NCBI GenBank assembly: GCA_020637805.1
Contig: JACKJU010000009.1
Span: 133,949 to 197,948 of the forward strand
Length of the DNA stretch: 64,000 bases
Origin: Nitratireductor sp.
GTDB taxonomy: Bacteria; Pseudomonadota; Alphaproteobacteria; Rhizobiales; Rhizobiaceae
Direction of reading: 5' to 3'
In this document: positions 10,105 to 19,116 of the stretch, piece by piece
Layout: each line of letters begins with the position of its first letter
How positions within the stretch are numbered: the stretch's first letter is position 1
Made by a program: the position numbers and the translations under genes
Notes under the pieces: generated by a model
What the model saw: only the letters and a program-made list of their open reading frames with translations
Databases searched by the model: none
Told to the model about the DNA's origin: nothing

Positions 10105-10788
10105 ATGACAGCACGTACGATCCTACTTGTGGACGATGACGAAGAGCTCCGCGAAGCGCTCACAGAACAGTTGGCGCTCTATGAAGAGTTCGACGTGGTG
10201 GCTGAAGCGAGTGCGACCAAGGGCGTGCAGGCTGCCAGAACCGGCCATATCGATCTGCTGATCATGGATGTGGGCTTGCCGGACATGGACGGCCGCGAAG
10301 CCGTGAAGCTGTTGCGAAAGGGCGGGTTCAAGGCACCGATCATCATGCTGACGGGGCACGATACGGATTCCGACACCATTCTGGGGCTGGAAGCCGGGGC
10401 AAACGACTATGTGACCAAGCCGTTCCGGTTTGCCGTGCTGCTTGCGCGCATCCGGGCACAGTTGCGCACCCATGAGCAGAGCGAGGATGCGGTCTTTGCA
10501 ATCGGTCCCTACACGTTCAAGCCTGCCCAGAAAATGCTGATCGAGGGTGATGGCGGCAAGATCCGGCTGACCGAAAAGGAAACCGCGATCATGAAGTATC
10601 TCTATCGTGCCGAGCAGAAGGTGATTGGCCGCGATGAACTGCTCGAGCAGGTCTGGGGGTACAATTCCGGCGTGACGACGCATACGCTGGAGACGCATAT
10701 CTACCGGCTGCGCCAGAAAGTGGAGCGCGATCCTTCCAATGCGCGCCTGCTCGTTACCGAGGGTGGTGGCTACAAGCTGGTTCCCTGA
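10105..10788 (+). CDS. OmpR-family response regulator
   Basis: A 227-residue two-component regulator. The receiver domain (1-120) has the acidic pocket DDD (10-12), phospho-acceptor D55 in IMDVGLPDMDG, T83 and K105 in VTKPFR. The C-terminal half is a winged-helix DNA-binding domain ending in LRQKVERDPSNARLLVTEGGGYKLV. ATG 10105 has AGAGGAA about 6 bases upstream. No sensor kinase lies beside it. The next gene, 72 bases downstream on the same strand, is a cyclic-nucleotide-binding protein. Target genes are unknown. Confidence 0.93.
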   Translation: MTARTILLVDDDEELREALTEQLALYEEFDVVAEASATKGVQAARTGHIDLLIMDVGLPDMDGREAVKLLRKGGFKAPIIMLTGHDTDSDTILGLEAGANDYVTKPFRFAVLLARIRAQLRTHEQSEDAVFAIGPYTFKPAQKMLIEGDGGKIRLTEKETAIMKYLYRAEQKVIGRDELLEQVWGYNSGVTTHTLETHIYRLRQKVERDPSNARLLVTEGGGYKLVP

Positions 10789-10860
10789 TCCGGCGGGCAG
10801 CAGCGTTTCGGCGCGCCGCAATTTCCTTTTCGTGATGGCCAATTGTGGTATCAAGCGTCC

Positions 10861-11376
10861 ATGACGCTTGCAGACGACATTCAGCTTCTTTCGCGGGTGC
10901 CGCTGTTCGACGGGTTTCCCGAAGAGCAGCTGCGGCTGCTCGCATTCGGTTCGAAGCGGATGTTCATGCGCTCGGGCGAGGCGCTATACCTGCAGGATGC
11001 CGTTTCGGATGGCGGCTACGTGGTGGTAACCGGCCAGGTGGACCTCATTGTCCAATCGGGCCAGCGCGAGATCGTGCTGGCAAGCTATCTCGCCAATTCC
11101 CTGATCGGCGAACTGGCGCTGATCACCGCCAACAGGCGGATCGCAACCGCAGTGGCTCGTGGCAATTGCGAACTTGTCTTCATTCCGCGCCAGCTTTTCC
11201 GGCGGATGCTGGAGGAATATCCCGAACTGGCAGAAAGACTGCAGTCACGGATCATGCATTCCGTCCAGCGCATGCTGTCTGAAATGGCCAAGGTGCAGGA
11301 AAAGATGGCCCACATTCCGGATCTTTCAGCGAAGACGGATGGAGACATCGAAAGCGGACAGCACGAAGAGGGCTGA
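10861..11376 (+). CDS. Stand-alone cyclic-nucleotide-binding domain protein
   Basis: This 171-residue protein is a single cNMP-binding beta-roll: RVPLFDGFPEEQLRLLA opens the domain, and SLIGELALITANRRIATAVA resembles the phosphate-binding cassette of CRP-type proteins. The rest is a helical tail with no helix-turn-helix, so it cannot bind DNA as CRP does. It probably senses cAMP/cGMP or acts through protein contacts (inferred). It follows a response regulator gene in the same direction. No strong ribosome binding site precedes ATG 10861, and a TTG 18 bases earlier is in frame. Confidence 0.85.
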   Translation: MTLADDIQLLSRVPLFDGFPEEQLRLLAFGSKRMFMRSGEALYLQDAVSDGGYVVVTGQVDLIVQSGQREIVLASYLANSLIGELALITANRRIATAVARGNCELVFIPRQLFRRMLEEYPELAERLQSRIMHSVQRMLSEMAKVQEKMAHIPDLSAKTDGDIESGQHEEG

Positions 11377-11381
11377 TCTGT

Positions 11382-11406
11382 CAGCAGGTTCTGCTGTTCT
11401 GCTTTT
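11382..11406 (+). terminator. Possible weak terminator
   Basis: CAGCAG-GTT-CTGCTG followed by TTCTGCTTTT lies 6 bases past the stop of the cNMP-binding gene. The stem is only 6 bp and the T-run is interrupted, so this is tentative. Confidence 0.4.
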
Positions 11407-11419
11407 CGGTATACTTGCT

Positions 11420-12223
11420 CTACTCCAGGTCAAAAGTAGCGATCACGGGGACGTGGTCCGAGGCCTTTTCCCAGCCTCTTGCATCCTCGAAGATCTCGAC
11501 ATTTGAAAGATGGTCGGCCAGTTCGGCATGGCTCCATACGTGATCGAGGCGGCGGCCGCGATTTGAAGCCTTCCAGTCCTTGGCGCGGTAGCTCCACCAC
11601 GAATAGAGAACCTGGTCCTCGGGGAAATGGCGGCGCACGACGTCCACCCACTCACCCTTTGCCATTACGTCCTTCAGGCCGTCGGTTTCGACAGGCGTGT
11701 GGGAAACAATCTTGAGCAATTGCTTGTGCGACCAGACATCGGATTCGAGCGGCGCGATGTTCAGATCGCCGACCAGCAGGCCGGGTACGCCGTCTCTGTT
11801 CGATTTCAAGCCCTTCATTTCCTCGATGAACTTCAGCTTGTGATCGAATTTCGGATTGATCGCGGGATCGGGTTCGTCACCACCTGCAGGAACGTAGAAA
11901 TTGTGCAGGTCAACCGGTCTGCCGCCCAGTTCGAAGCGGGTGCACAGGTGGCGGGTGTCGCCCATCAGGCAATAATCGGTCGAGTGATATTCATGGATCG
12001 GCCGTTTGGAAACGGTCGCGACGCCATGATATCCCTTCTGCCCGTGCACGGCCTGATGTTCATAGCCGAGTTTGCGGAAGACCTTTGCCGGGAACTGGTC
12101 GTTCATGCACTTGATTTCCTGCAGGCACAGAATGTCCGGCTGGTGGGAATTCAGGAAGTCCTCAACCAGTCCTGCGCGCAGGCGCACGGAGTTGATGTTC
12201 CAGGTTGCAAGCTTGAATGCCAT
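11420..12223 (-). CDS. xthA: Exodeoxyribonuclease III
   Basis: This 267-residue Mg-dependent enzyme of the EEP superfamily acts as an AP endonuclease and 3'-5' exonuclease in base excision repair. Seen motifs: ATWNINSVR at the N-terminus, LQEIK with the metal glutamate, VGDLNIAP, the C-terminal RLDHVW and the catalytic ASDHVPV. Length is standard. ATG 12223 is preceded by a 140-base gap after lolA, which is transcribed in the same direction but has its own terminator. Confidence 0.96.
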   Translation of the reverse strand: MAFKLATWNINSVRLRAGLVEDFLNSHQPDILCLQEIKCMNDQFPAKVFRKLGYEHQAVHGQKGYHGVATVSKRPIHEYHSTDYCLMGDTRHLCTRFELGGRPVDLHNFYVPAGGDEPDPAINPKFDHKLKFIEEMKGLKSNRDGVPGLLVGDLNIAPLESDVWSHKQLLKIVSHTPVETDGLKDVMAKGEWVDVVRRHFPEDQVLYSWWSYRAKDWKASNRGRRLDHVWSHAELADHLSNVEIFEDARGWEKASDHVPVIATFDLE

Positions 12224-12307
12224 GACCGGCTCCGTCTGGTCGCCAAAGGGAACCCTGATTTCGGCAATCGCGCTCCCAATTGCAACCCGGTTCGCGGGGC
12301 GGGCATG

Positions 12308-12335
12308 AAAAAGCCCGGCTTATCAACAGCCGGGC
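12308..12335 (-). terminator. Rho-independent terminator after lolA
   Basis: On the minus strand the perfect 8-bp stem GCCCGGCT/AGCCGGGC with a 7-base loop is followed by TTTTT. It lies 28 bases past the lolA stop and separates it from xthA. Confidence 0.9.
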
Positions 12336-12363
12336 CGCATCAATTCAAAAAGTGCCCTGAGTG

Positions 12364-13008
12364 TCAGAACTTCCGTTTCAGCGCAGCCTTGTTGATCTGG
12401 AAGGCCCGGTCGGAAATCTGCACGTTGTTCTGAACGTTGAAGATCATGACCGAGGTTTCCTTGCCCTGCGCGTCCTTGATGGTCCACTGACGCAGCTCGA
12501 AAGTGTTGGGATCGAACATCAGGGTGATCACCGAATCGCCGAAGACCTGCTTGTCGCCCATCACGATCGTCGTGACGTCGCCATCCTGCTTGATGTCCAT
12601 GATGTCGGCGCCCGAAAGGTCGATCGTCTTATCGAGCAACAGTCGAAGGGGAGTCTTGTCGAGCGGGTAGGACTCGAATGTCTTGAGCTTGTTGTTGACC
12701 ACCATAACGGCAAGGCCATTCGAAACCACTTCCAGCGGAGAGGGATCATCGTAGTCGAAACGGACCTTGCCGGGACGCTTGATGTAGAATTTGCCGCCCG
12801 ACTGTTCGCCCTTCGGGCCGAACTGCAGGAACTCGCCGGACATGGTGGGCACCTGCGCGTAGTGGGCGGAAAGGGCGTCGATCATTTCCTTTTCGGAAGC
12901 GCGCGCCTGGCCGTAACTGGCGATCAGCAGGCCCAGAGTGGCAAGAACGCCCGAAACGATCCAGTTGCGCTTTTCAGCACTGATGCGTCTCCAGGGATTG
13001 AACTTCAT
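12364..13008 (-). CDS. lolA: Outer-membrane lipoprotein carrier protein LolA
   Basis: A 214-residue periplasmic LolA-fold protein. The N-terminus has a basic stretch, a hydrophobic segment (WIVSGVLATLGLLIASYG) and an ARA-S type cleavage site. The mature part holds the LolA-type blocks MSGEFLQFGPKG, GKFYIKRPGKVRFDYDDPSP and FDPNTFELRQWTIKD. It ferries lipoproteins across the periplasm, and the M15 and LptE lipoproteins in this window would be clients if outer-membrane targeted. ATG 13008 has GGAG 7 bases upstream. It lies 123 bases downstream of ftsK on the same strand. Confidence 0.9.
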   Translation of the reverse strand: MKFNPWRRISAEKRNWIVSGVLATLGLLIASYGQARASEKEMIDALSAHYAQVPTMSGEFLQFGPKGEQSGGKFYIKRPGKVRFDYDDPSPLEVVSNGLAVMVVNNKLKTFESYPLDKTPLRLLLDKTIDLSGADIMDIKQDGDVTTIVMGDKQVFGDSVITLMFDPNTFELRQWTIKDAQGKETSVMIFNVQNNVQISDRAFQINKAALKRKF

Positions 13009-13131
13009 TTTCAGCTCCGTTTTCTTGCGCCGGATTGCCTTTTGGCAGATGTGCCGTGCGATTGTTGATGCCCTTCTTGCCGAACCGATTGGCGAAATCA
13101 TGTCGCCGGCGCGGCATTTCAGGGATGCCGG

Positions 13132-15915
13132 TCAGATTGTATCGTCTTCACCCGGTACGAGGATTTCCCGCTTGCCGGCATGGTTTGCCGCTCCGATCAG
13201 GCCTTCCTGCTCCATCCGCTCGATGAGCGACGCCGCACGGTTGTAGCCAATGCCGAGGCGGCGCTGGATATAGGAGGTGGAAACCTTGCGGTCGCGCAGT
13301 ACCACTGCGACGGCCTGGTCGTAGATGTCGTTGGATTCGGCCAGGGCATCCGTTCCGGCAGGACCGTCTGCGCCCACTTCCTCGTCTTCCTCGGTAACCG
13401 CTTCAAGATACTGCGGAACGCCCTGGCTCTTGAGGTGGTTGACGACCTGTTCGACTTCCTCGTCCGATACAAAGGGACCGTGAACGCGCTGGATGCGGCC
13501 GCCGCCGGCCATGTAGAGCATGTCACCCATGCCCAGAAGCTGTTCGGCACCCTGTTCGCCGAGAATGGTCCGCGAATCGATCTTCGAGGTTACCTGGAAG
13601 GAGATGCGGGTCGGGAAGTTCGCCTTGATCGTGCCGGTGATGACGTCGACCGACGGGCGCTGGGTTGCCATGATCACGTGAATGCCGGCTGCACGCGCCA
13701 TCTGGGCAAGCCGCTGGATCGCGCCCTCGATATCCTTGCCCGCGACCATCATCAGGTCGGCCATCTCGTCGATCACGACGACAATGTACGGCATTGGTTT
13801 GAAGTCGAGATGCTCGGTCTCGTAGACGGCTTCGCCGGTTTCGCGATCATATCCGGTCTGGATCGTGCGGCTCAGCCTTTCGCCTTTCTTTTCGGCCTGC
13901 TCAAGACGCTGGTTGTAGCCGTCGATGTTGCGCACGCCGAGTTTCGACATTTTCGAGTAGCGGTCTTCCATCTCGCGCACTGTCCATTTGAGTGCGACGA
14001 CCGCCTTTTTCGGATCGGTAACGACGGGAGTCAGAAGATGCGGAATGCCGTCATAGATCGAAAGTTCCAGCATTTTCGGGTCGATCATGATCAGCTTCAC
14101 CTGGTCGGGGTTCAGCCGGTACAGGATCGACAGGATCATCGTGTTGATGGCGACGGATTTACCCGAGCCGGTGGTGCCCGCAACGAGTAGGTGAGGCATC
14201 TTGGCAAGGTTGGCGATGACAGGCTCGCCGCCAATTGTCTTGCCGAGAACGAGCGGAAGGCTGGCCTTGCTCTTCTCGTAATCCTGGGAGCTCAGCAGTT
14301 CACGCAGATAGACCGTCTCGCGATGCTGGTTTGGCAGTTCGATGCCGATTGCATTGCGTCCAGGCACCACGGCAACGCGGGCGGAGATCGCGCTCATGGA
14401 GCGGGCGATGTCTTCGGCCAGACCGATGACGCGGGAGGATTTGACGCCGGGAGCGGGCTCGAGTTCGTAGAGCGTGACAACGGGGCCAGGGTGTACCTTG
14501 ATGATCTCGCCCTTGACGCCGAAGTCCTCGAGCGTGGTTTCCAGCATCCGGGCGTTTGCCTCAAGGGATTCCTCGGACTGGGACTGGTGCTTGGCGAGCG
14601 CCTTTGCCTCGCTCAGATAGGAAATCTGCGGCAGTTCGAAGTCGCCGGACGGCAACAGTGCCGGTTGCGCCTCGCGAACCACGCGATTGCCCGGTTTGGG
14701 TGCCGGTGCCATCGGCTTGACGCGACTGGTGTCGGTGGCCTCCGCGCGGGCGGCCATGGACTGGGCGATGTTGGGAGCATTGGCCGGAGGCATGTCTCCG
14801 AAATCGTCCTCGCCGCCGTCTTCACCGTAACGCTGTTCGTCCCCAAATACCTCCTCGCCGTAGCCGGGTGCCATTTCAGGAGCCGTTATGAATTCGTCGG
14901 CAGGCATGTCCGCTTCTGGCGCGCGAACTGCTTCACGTGCCGAAAAGCCCGGTTCTGCGCGGTTTGCCGGGTCGAAAACCTCAAGCCCGTCATCCTCGGG
15001 ACGGGTTAGCCGCTCCCATGCAGTGGACACGCGCTTGACAATGCCGACCCTGGGTTTTTCGCCAATGGCTTCCTCGAAGCTCATGTCCTCGTCTTCCATG
15101 AAGGGATCCTGATGGACACGGGTCTGCCGCGAAGCGCCAGGCGCTGCCTTGCGGGCTTCTGCTGCAGGACGGCGTGACCGGCGGCCGAACATGTAGCGCG
15201 CGGTGTAGAACCAATGCGTGGCCGCACCCATGAACCAGGTCAGTGTGCCGGCATCGTCTTCGTCCTCGAATACTTCGCCAGTATCGGGATCGATGGCAAA
15301 GCCATCGGGATCACGGGCGAGCGGGCGGTTGACCAGACCCGAAGCGTAGAGGGTGACGATCAGTGCCGGCAGCACGAGGATCAGGCCGAATATCGCGGCA
15401 AGCAGGCCGGAAGGATAGCCGCCCACGAACAGGGAAGGCAGCTTCATGACGATGTCGCCCGAAAGGCCGCCGAGGCCCGTGGGGAGCGGCCATTTTTCGC
15501 CGACGGGGAAGGTGGCGAAGAGCGTGGAAGCTAGCAGGATGGAAAGCGGCCATGCGATTAGGCGCTTGCGGAAGTGACCGACCGGCTTCTGGACCAGCTT
15601 CAGCCAGCCCCAGACTGCAGGCGGCACCAGGGCAACAACCGAAGCGAGACCGAAGAACTGCATTGCCAGATCGGCAAATGAAGCGCCCCAGAAACCGGCA
15701 GCATTCTGGGCAATCCGTCCGTTGGCATGCGAAAGGCTCGGGTCGTCCACCGACCATGTTGCAAGGCTGGCAAATGCGACGGCCACGAGAGCCAGGGTCG
15801 TCAGGCCCGCAATGACCCCGAGCTGACCGGTGAACCTGTCAGCAAAGGATTGCGGTTTTTCGGTTGCCCTGCCTGAAATTCGCGCCGAACGATTTCCGGT
15901 ATTGGCCAATTGCAT
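13132..15915 (-). CDS. ftsK: DNA translocase FtsK
   Basis: A 927-residue septal DNA pump that aligns sister chromosome termini and activates XerCD at dif. Four membrane segments fill about residues 30-190. A long acidic, P/A/E-rich linker follows to about 430. The RecA-like motor has the Walker A motif GTTGSGKS near 580 and the Walker B block IVVVIDEMADLMM. The C-terminal gamma winged helix (STSYIQRRLGIGYNRAA) reads KOPS-like sequences. ATG 15915 has GGAG 9 bases upstream. A GTG at 15963 in frame lacks a ribosome binding site. Confidence 0.95.
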   Translation of the reverse strand: MQLANTGNRSARISGRATEKPQSFADRFTGQLGVIAGLTTLALVAVAFASLATWSVDDPSLSHANGRIAQNAAGFWGASFADLAMQFFGLASVVALVPPAVWGWLKLVQKPVGHFRKRLIAWPLSILLASTLFATFPVGEKWPLPTGLGGLSGDIVMKLPSLFVGGYPSGLLAAIFGLILVLPALIVTLYASGLVNRPLARDPDGFAIDPDTGEVFEDEDDAGTLTWFMGAATHWFYTARYMFGRRSRRPAAEARKAAPGASRQTRVHQDPFMEDEDMSFEEAIGEKPRVGIVKRVSTAWERLTRPEDDGLEVFDPANRAEPGFSAREAVRAPEADMPADEFITAPEMAPGYGEEVFGDEQRYGEDGGEDDFGDMPPANAPNIAQSMAARAEATDTSRVKPMAPAPKPGNRVVREAQPALLPSGDFELPQISYLSEAKALAKHQSQSEESLEANARMLETTLEDFGVKGEIIKVHPGPVVTLYELEPAPGVKSSRVIGLAEDIARSMSAISARVAVVPGRNAIGIELPNQHRETVYLRELLSSQDYEKSKASLPLVLGKTIGGEPVIANLAKMPHLLVAGTTGSGKSVAINTMILSILYRLNPDQVKLIMIDPKMLELSIYDGIPHLLTPVVTDPKKAVVALKWTVREMEDRYSKMSKLGVRNIDGYNQRLEQAEKKGERLSRTIQTGYDRETGEAVYETEHLDFKPMPYIVVVIDEMADLMMVAGKDIEGAIQRLAQMARAAGIHVIMATQRPSVDVITGTIKANFPTRISFQVTSKIDSRTILGEQGAEQLLGMGDMLYMAGGGRIQRVHGPFVSDEEVEQVVNHLKSQGVPQYLEAVTEEDEEVGADGPAGTDALAESNDIYDQAVAVVLRDRKVSTSYIQRRLGIGYNRAASLIERMEQEGLIGAANHAGKREILVPGEDDTI

Positions 15916-16056
15916 GTCTATGCGCTCCGGGGAATCAAGATTCTTGAAAACTGATGCTGACACTATGGCGGGAAGGTTAATCGGCTATTAACCATGGAGC
16001 GCAAGTGACGCTGCGGCACGTGTGCCCTGATGCCTTGGCCGGTCGCAGGAGGGACG

Positions 16057-16085
16057 AAAAAAAGCCCCCGGTTCTCACCGGGGGC
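16057..16085 (-). terminator. Rho-independent terminator after amtB
   Basis: The minus-strand stem GCCCCCGGT/ACCGGGGGC (9 bp, loop GAGA) is followed by seven T residues. It lies 35 bases past the amtB stop and closes the glnK-amtB operon. Confidence 0.96.
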
Positions 16086-16119
16086 CTCGCTCACGCTGGG
16101 GCTGCGAGCTTTGACGGGA

Positions 16120-17451
16120 TTAGCCGCCAAACTCGGGATAGGCTTCGACGCCGATTTCCGCCTTGTCGAGACCAATCATCTCTTCTTCCTCGGTAACCCG
16201 GATACCCATGGTTGCCTTGAGGATGAACCAGACGATCGTCGAGCAAACCAGGGTGAATGCACCGTAGGAAACAATACCGATGATCTGGGTGACAAAGGAG
16301 GTTTCGCTGTTGGAAAGCGGGACGATGAAGGTGCCCCAGATACCTGCAAGCAGGTGGACCGGGATGGCACCGACGACGTCGTCGATTTTCAGCTTGTCGA
16401 GAAGCGGAACGGTGAAGACCACGATCACGCCGCCAACGGCACCGATGAACAGGGTCTGCAGAACGCTGGGAGCCAGCGGCTCGGCGGTGATGGCGACCAG
16501 GCCGGCAAGTGCGCCGTTGAGAACCATCGTAACGTCGACCTTCTTGTAGATGATCTGAAGCAGGATCATGGTCGAGATCACGCCTGCAGCAGCGGCCAGG
16601 TTGGTGTTGGCGAAGATGCGCGATACGTCGGAAACGTCACCGATCGTGCCCATTGCCAGCTGGGATGCACCGTTGAAGCCGAACCAGCCGAGCCACAGGA
16701 TGAACGTACCGAGCGTTGCGAGCGGGATAGACGAACCGGGCATCGGGGTAACCGAACCATCGGCGTTGAACTTGCCCTTGCGAGCGCCAAGGATGAGCGC
16801 ACCGGAAAGAGCTGCCCAGCCACCTACGGAGTGAACGAGGGTCGAGCCTGCGAAATCGGAGAAGCCCATTTCAGACAGCCAGCCGCCGCCCCACTGCCAG
16901 GAACCGGCAATCGGATAGATGAAGCCGGTCAGGATGACGACGAAGATCATGAAGGGCCACAGCTTGATGCGCTCGGCCAGCGTACCCGACACGATGGATG
17001 CGGCGGTTGCCACGAAGACCATCTGGAAGAACCAGTCGGAAGCGGTCGAGTAACCGGTTTCGAGCAGGGCGGCGGTGTCCGCGCCTTCAAGGCCGACCGG
17101 GTCGAAACCGTAGGCCAGCGAGAACGAGCCGATAAATCCGCCGTCGACGCCGGTATACATGAGGTTGTAGCCGATCAGCCAGTACATGATGCCGGCAGCG
17201 GCATAGAGTGCAATGTTCTTCAGGCATTGCATGGAGACGTTTTTCGAGCGCACGAGCCCTGCTTCAAGCATCGCGAAGCCTGCTGCCATCCACATGACAA
17301 GGAAGCCGCCGATTAGGAACAGGAGCGTGTTGAAGATGAAGGCAGTGTCTGCGGCGGGGGCAGCGGCCGGCGCATCCTGCGCGAAAGCCGGGGCGGACAG
17401 CATCAAGGCTGCCACGCCTGCCATGCCAAGGAGTTTGGTATACGGTTTCAT
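16120..17451 (-). CDS. amtB: Ammonium transporter AmtB
   Basis: A 443-residue trimeric ammonium channel of the inner membrane. A signal peptide ends near AFA-QD (about residue 24), followed by a short P/A-rich segment and 11 membrane helices. Amt landmarks are present: FAMLEAGLVRSKN, DFAGSTLVHSVGGWAAL (containing one pore histidine) and the C-terminal cytoplasmic tail LDKAEIGVEAYPEF that docks the GlnK trimer. It is 45 bases downstream of glnK and shares its promoter, the standard arrangement for nitrogen-limited expression. Confidence 0.97.
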   Translation of the reverse strand: MKPYTKLLGMAGVAALMLSAPAFAQDAPAAAPAADTAFIFNTLLFLIGGFLVMWMAAGFAMLEAGLVRSKNVSMQCLKNIALYAAAGIMYWLIGYNLMYTGVDGGFIGSFSLAYGFDPVGLEGADTAALLETGYSTASDWFFQMVFVATAASIVSGTLAERIKLWPFMIFVVILTGFIYPIAGSWQWGGGWLSEMGFSDFAGSTLVHSVGGWAALSGALILGARKGKFNADGSVTPMPGSSIPLATLGTFILWLGWFGFNGASQLAMGTIGDVSDVSRIFANTNLAAAAGVISTMILLQIIYKKVDVTMVLNGALAGLVAITAEPLAPSVLQTLFIGAVGGVIVVFTVPLLDKLKIDDVVGAIPVHLLAGIWGTFIVPLSNSETSFVTQIIGIVSYGAFTLVCSTIVWFILKATMGIRVTEEEEMIGLDKAEIGVEAYPEFGG

Positions 17452-17496
17452 GATTTCATGTTTCCCTGGTTGAAATATCGATTGCAGGTGGGTGGC

Positions 17497-17835
17497 TCAG
17501 AGTGCTTCCGAGCCGCTTTCACCGGTGCGAATGCGGATTGCCTGTTCGAGGTCGAGGACAAAAATCTTGCCATCGCCAATCTGGCCGGTCCGAGCGGCTT
17601 CGGAGATCGCCTCCACAGCCTTGGCGGCGTCCTCGTTGTCGACTGCACATTCGATTTTGAGCTTGGGAAGGAAGTTCACGGCATATTCAGTGCCGCGATA
17701 GATCTCGGTATGGCCCTTCTGGCGTCCGTAACCCCTGACTTCCATGACGGTAAGCCCCTCAATGCCAACGCCCGTCAGTGCCTCCCTGACAGCGTCCAGC
17801 TTGAACGGCTTGATGACCGCAGTTACCAGTTTCAT
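17497..17835 (-). CDS. glnK: Nitrogen regulatory protein P-II (GlnK)
   Basis: This 112-residue trimeric signal protein binds ATP/ADP and 2-oxoglutarate and closes AmtB when nitrogen is plentiful. The T-loop is intact, with the uridylylated tyrosine Y51 in the motif EIYRGTEYAVNF. The N-terminus MKLVTAVIKPFKLD at ATG 17835 fits the family. An in-frame ATG three codons earlier (17844) is also possible. It is the first gene of a two-gene operon with amtB and is preceded by a sigma-54-like promoter. Confidence 0.96.
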   Translation of the reverse strand: MKLVTAVIKPFKLDAVREALTGVGIEGLTVMEVRGYGRQKGHTEIYRGTEYAVNFLPKLKIECAVDNEDAAKAVEAISEAARTGQIGDGKIFVLDLEQAIRIRTGESGSEAL

Positions 17836-17920
17836 GTGTTTCATCCAATCCGTTGTTGCGAGGCAGCAGCCCCCATTGAACTTGCCGGCGCATATGCGTC
17901 GCCAGCGCAATCAACCGTTA

Positions 17921-17937
17921 TTCAAGCTGCATGCCAG
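17921..17937 (-). promoter_or_regulatory. Sigma-54-type -24/-12 promoter of glnK-amtB
   Basis: On the minus strand the sequence CTGGCATGCAGCTTGAA matches the RpoN consensus TGGCACG-N4-TTGCA with the GG at -24 kept and one departure at the -12 GC (GA here). It would place transcription start about 75 bases before the GlnK ATG. RpoN/NtrC control of glnK-amtB is well established in related bacteria. A clear NtrC dyad further upstream was not found by eye. Confidence 0.6.
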
Positions 17938-18065
17938 TCTGGCTGGATGAAGGGTATGTATCTGAATCAATTGGATAAAAAAATTCGACAGCGAGAGTGT
18001 GAGAATATTGCCGAAATCTTAACGCATAAAAATTAGGCTATTTTTGAAATTTGCATATAATTTAA

Positions 18066-18953
18066 TCACTCTGCCCGCGTACGGCGCAGGCGAATGAGTC
18101 CTTCTTGTGCAACGGATGCCACAAGCCGTCCTTCGCGGTCGTAGATCGATCCGCGCGAGAGACCGCGGCCGCCCGAGGAATTGGGGCTGTCCTGTGTATA
18201 GAGATGCCATTCATCCAGATTGAAGGGACGGTGGAACCACAGGGCGTGGTCAAGGCTTGCTGCCTGAATGCTCGAATGAAAGACGGCCTTGCCATGGGGA
18301 TAGAGCGAGGTATCGAGCAGCGTCATGTCGGAAGCATAGGCGAGGACGGCGCGCTGGATGAGCCTGTCGTCCGGCAACTTTCCCGAGGCGCGGAACCAGA
18401 CATCGGCGCGTGGCGGCAGCTTGGCGTCCGTCGTGTAGTGGGCAAGGTCGACCGGCCTCATGTCAATCGGACGGTCGGCGCGCCAGAAGGCCCGGACCAC
18501 CTCCGGCACGTCGATATCCGGGTTGTCGGCAAGCTGCTGGCGGCTCGGAAGAGTTTCCGGGCCGGGGACGTCTGGCATTTCTATGAAATGTTCAAGACCT
18601 TCCTCTTCCTTCTGGAAAGAGGATTCCAGGGCGAAGATCGCTTCGCCGTTCTGAATCGCGGTCACGCGCCTCGTGGTAAAGGAGCCGCCGTCGCGAAGTC
18701 TTCCGACCTCGTAGATTATGGGTATGGATGGGTCGCCCGGCCGCATGAAGTAGCCATGCAGGGAGTGGGCTTGCCGGTCGCTGTCCACGGTGCGCTGTGC
18801 AGCCACCAGTGCCTGCGCAACGACCTGTCCTCCGAATACCCTTCGCCACAGCCCTGCCGGACTGACACCGCGAAACAGGTTGATTTCGATACGTTCGAGA
18901 TCGAGAAGCGTCAAAAGCCGGCTCACAGGGTCATTCGTATCAGGTGTGGGCAT
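18066..18953 (-). CDS. tesB: Acyl-CoA thioesterase II
   Basis: A 295-residue double-hotdog thioesterase that hydrolyses medium- and long-chain acyl-CoA. Conserved blocks include RVFGGQVVAQAL, HSLHGYFMRPGDP and SLDHALWFHRPF, which holds the catalytic aspartate, and the C-terminal YDREGRLVASVAQEGL with the catalytic glutamine. ATG 18953 fits the family N-terminus; the frame is open further up to 19067 but without a ribosome binding site. It is divergent from the UbiH-like gene with 163 bases between starts. Confidence 0.95.
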   Translation of the reverse strand: MPTPDTNDPVSRLLTLLDLERIEINLFRGVSPAGLWRRVFGGQVVAQALVAAQRTVDSDRQAHSLHGYFMRPGDPSIPIIYEVGRLRDGGSFTTRRVTAIQNGEAIFALESSFQKEEEGLEHFIEMPDVPGPETLPSRQQLADNPDIDVPEVVRAFWRADRPIDMRPVDLAHYTTDAKLPPRADVWFRASGKLPDDRLIQRAVLAYASDMTLLDTSLYPHGKAVFHSSIQAASLDHALWFHRPFNLDEWHLYTQDSPNSSGGRGLSRGSIYDREGRLVASVAQEGLIRLRRTRAE

Positions 18954-19116
18954 GATGAAATCTCTTCGAGTGGGTTTCAGGCAGGAAAAGAAATGGGAAG
19001 GACGAGGCGGCAATGACGTTTGCTGGCGGAGAAACGCGAAACTGCCGCAATCGACAGCACTATGCAACTGCCGTAAAAGACGGGTTTGTGATCAGGGTAC
19101 ACACGGAGCGCGTTCG

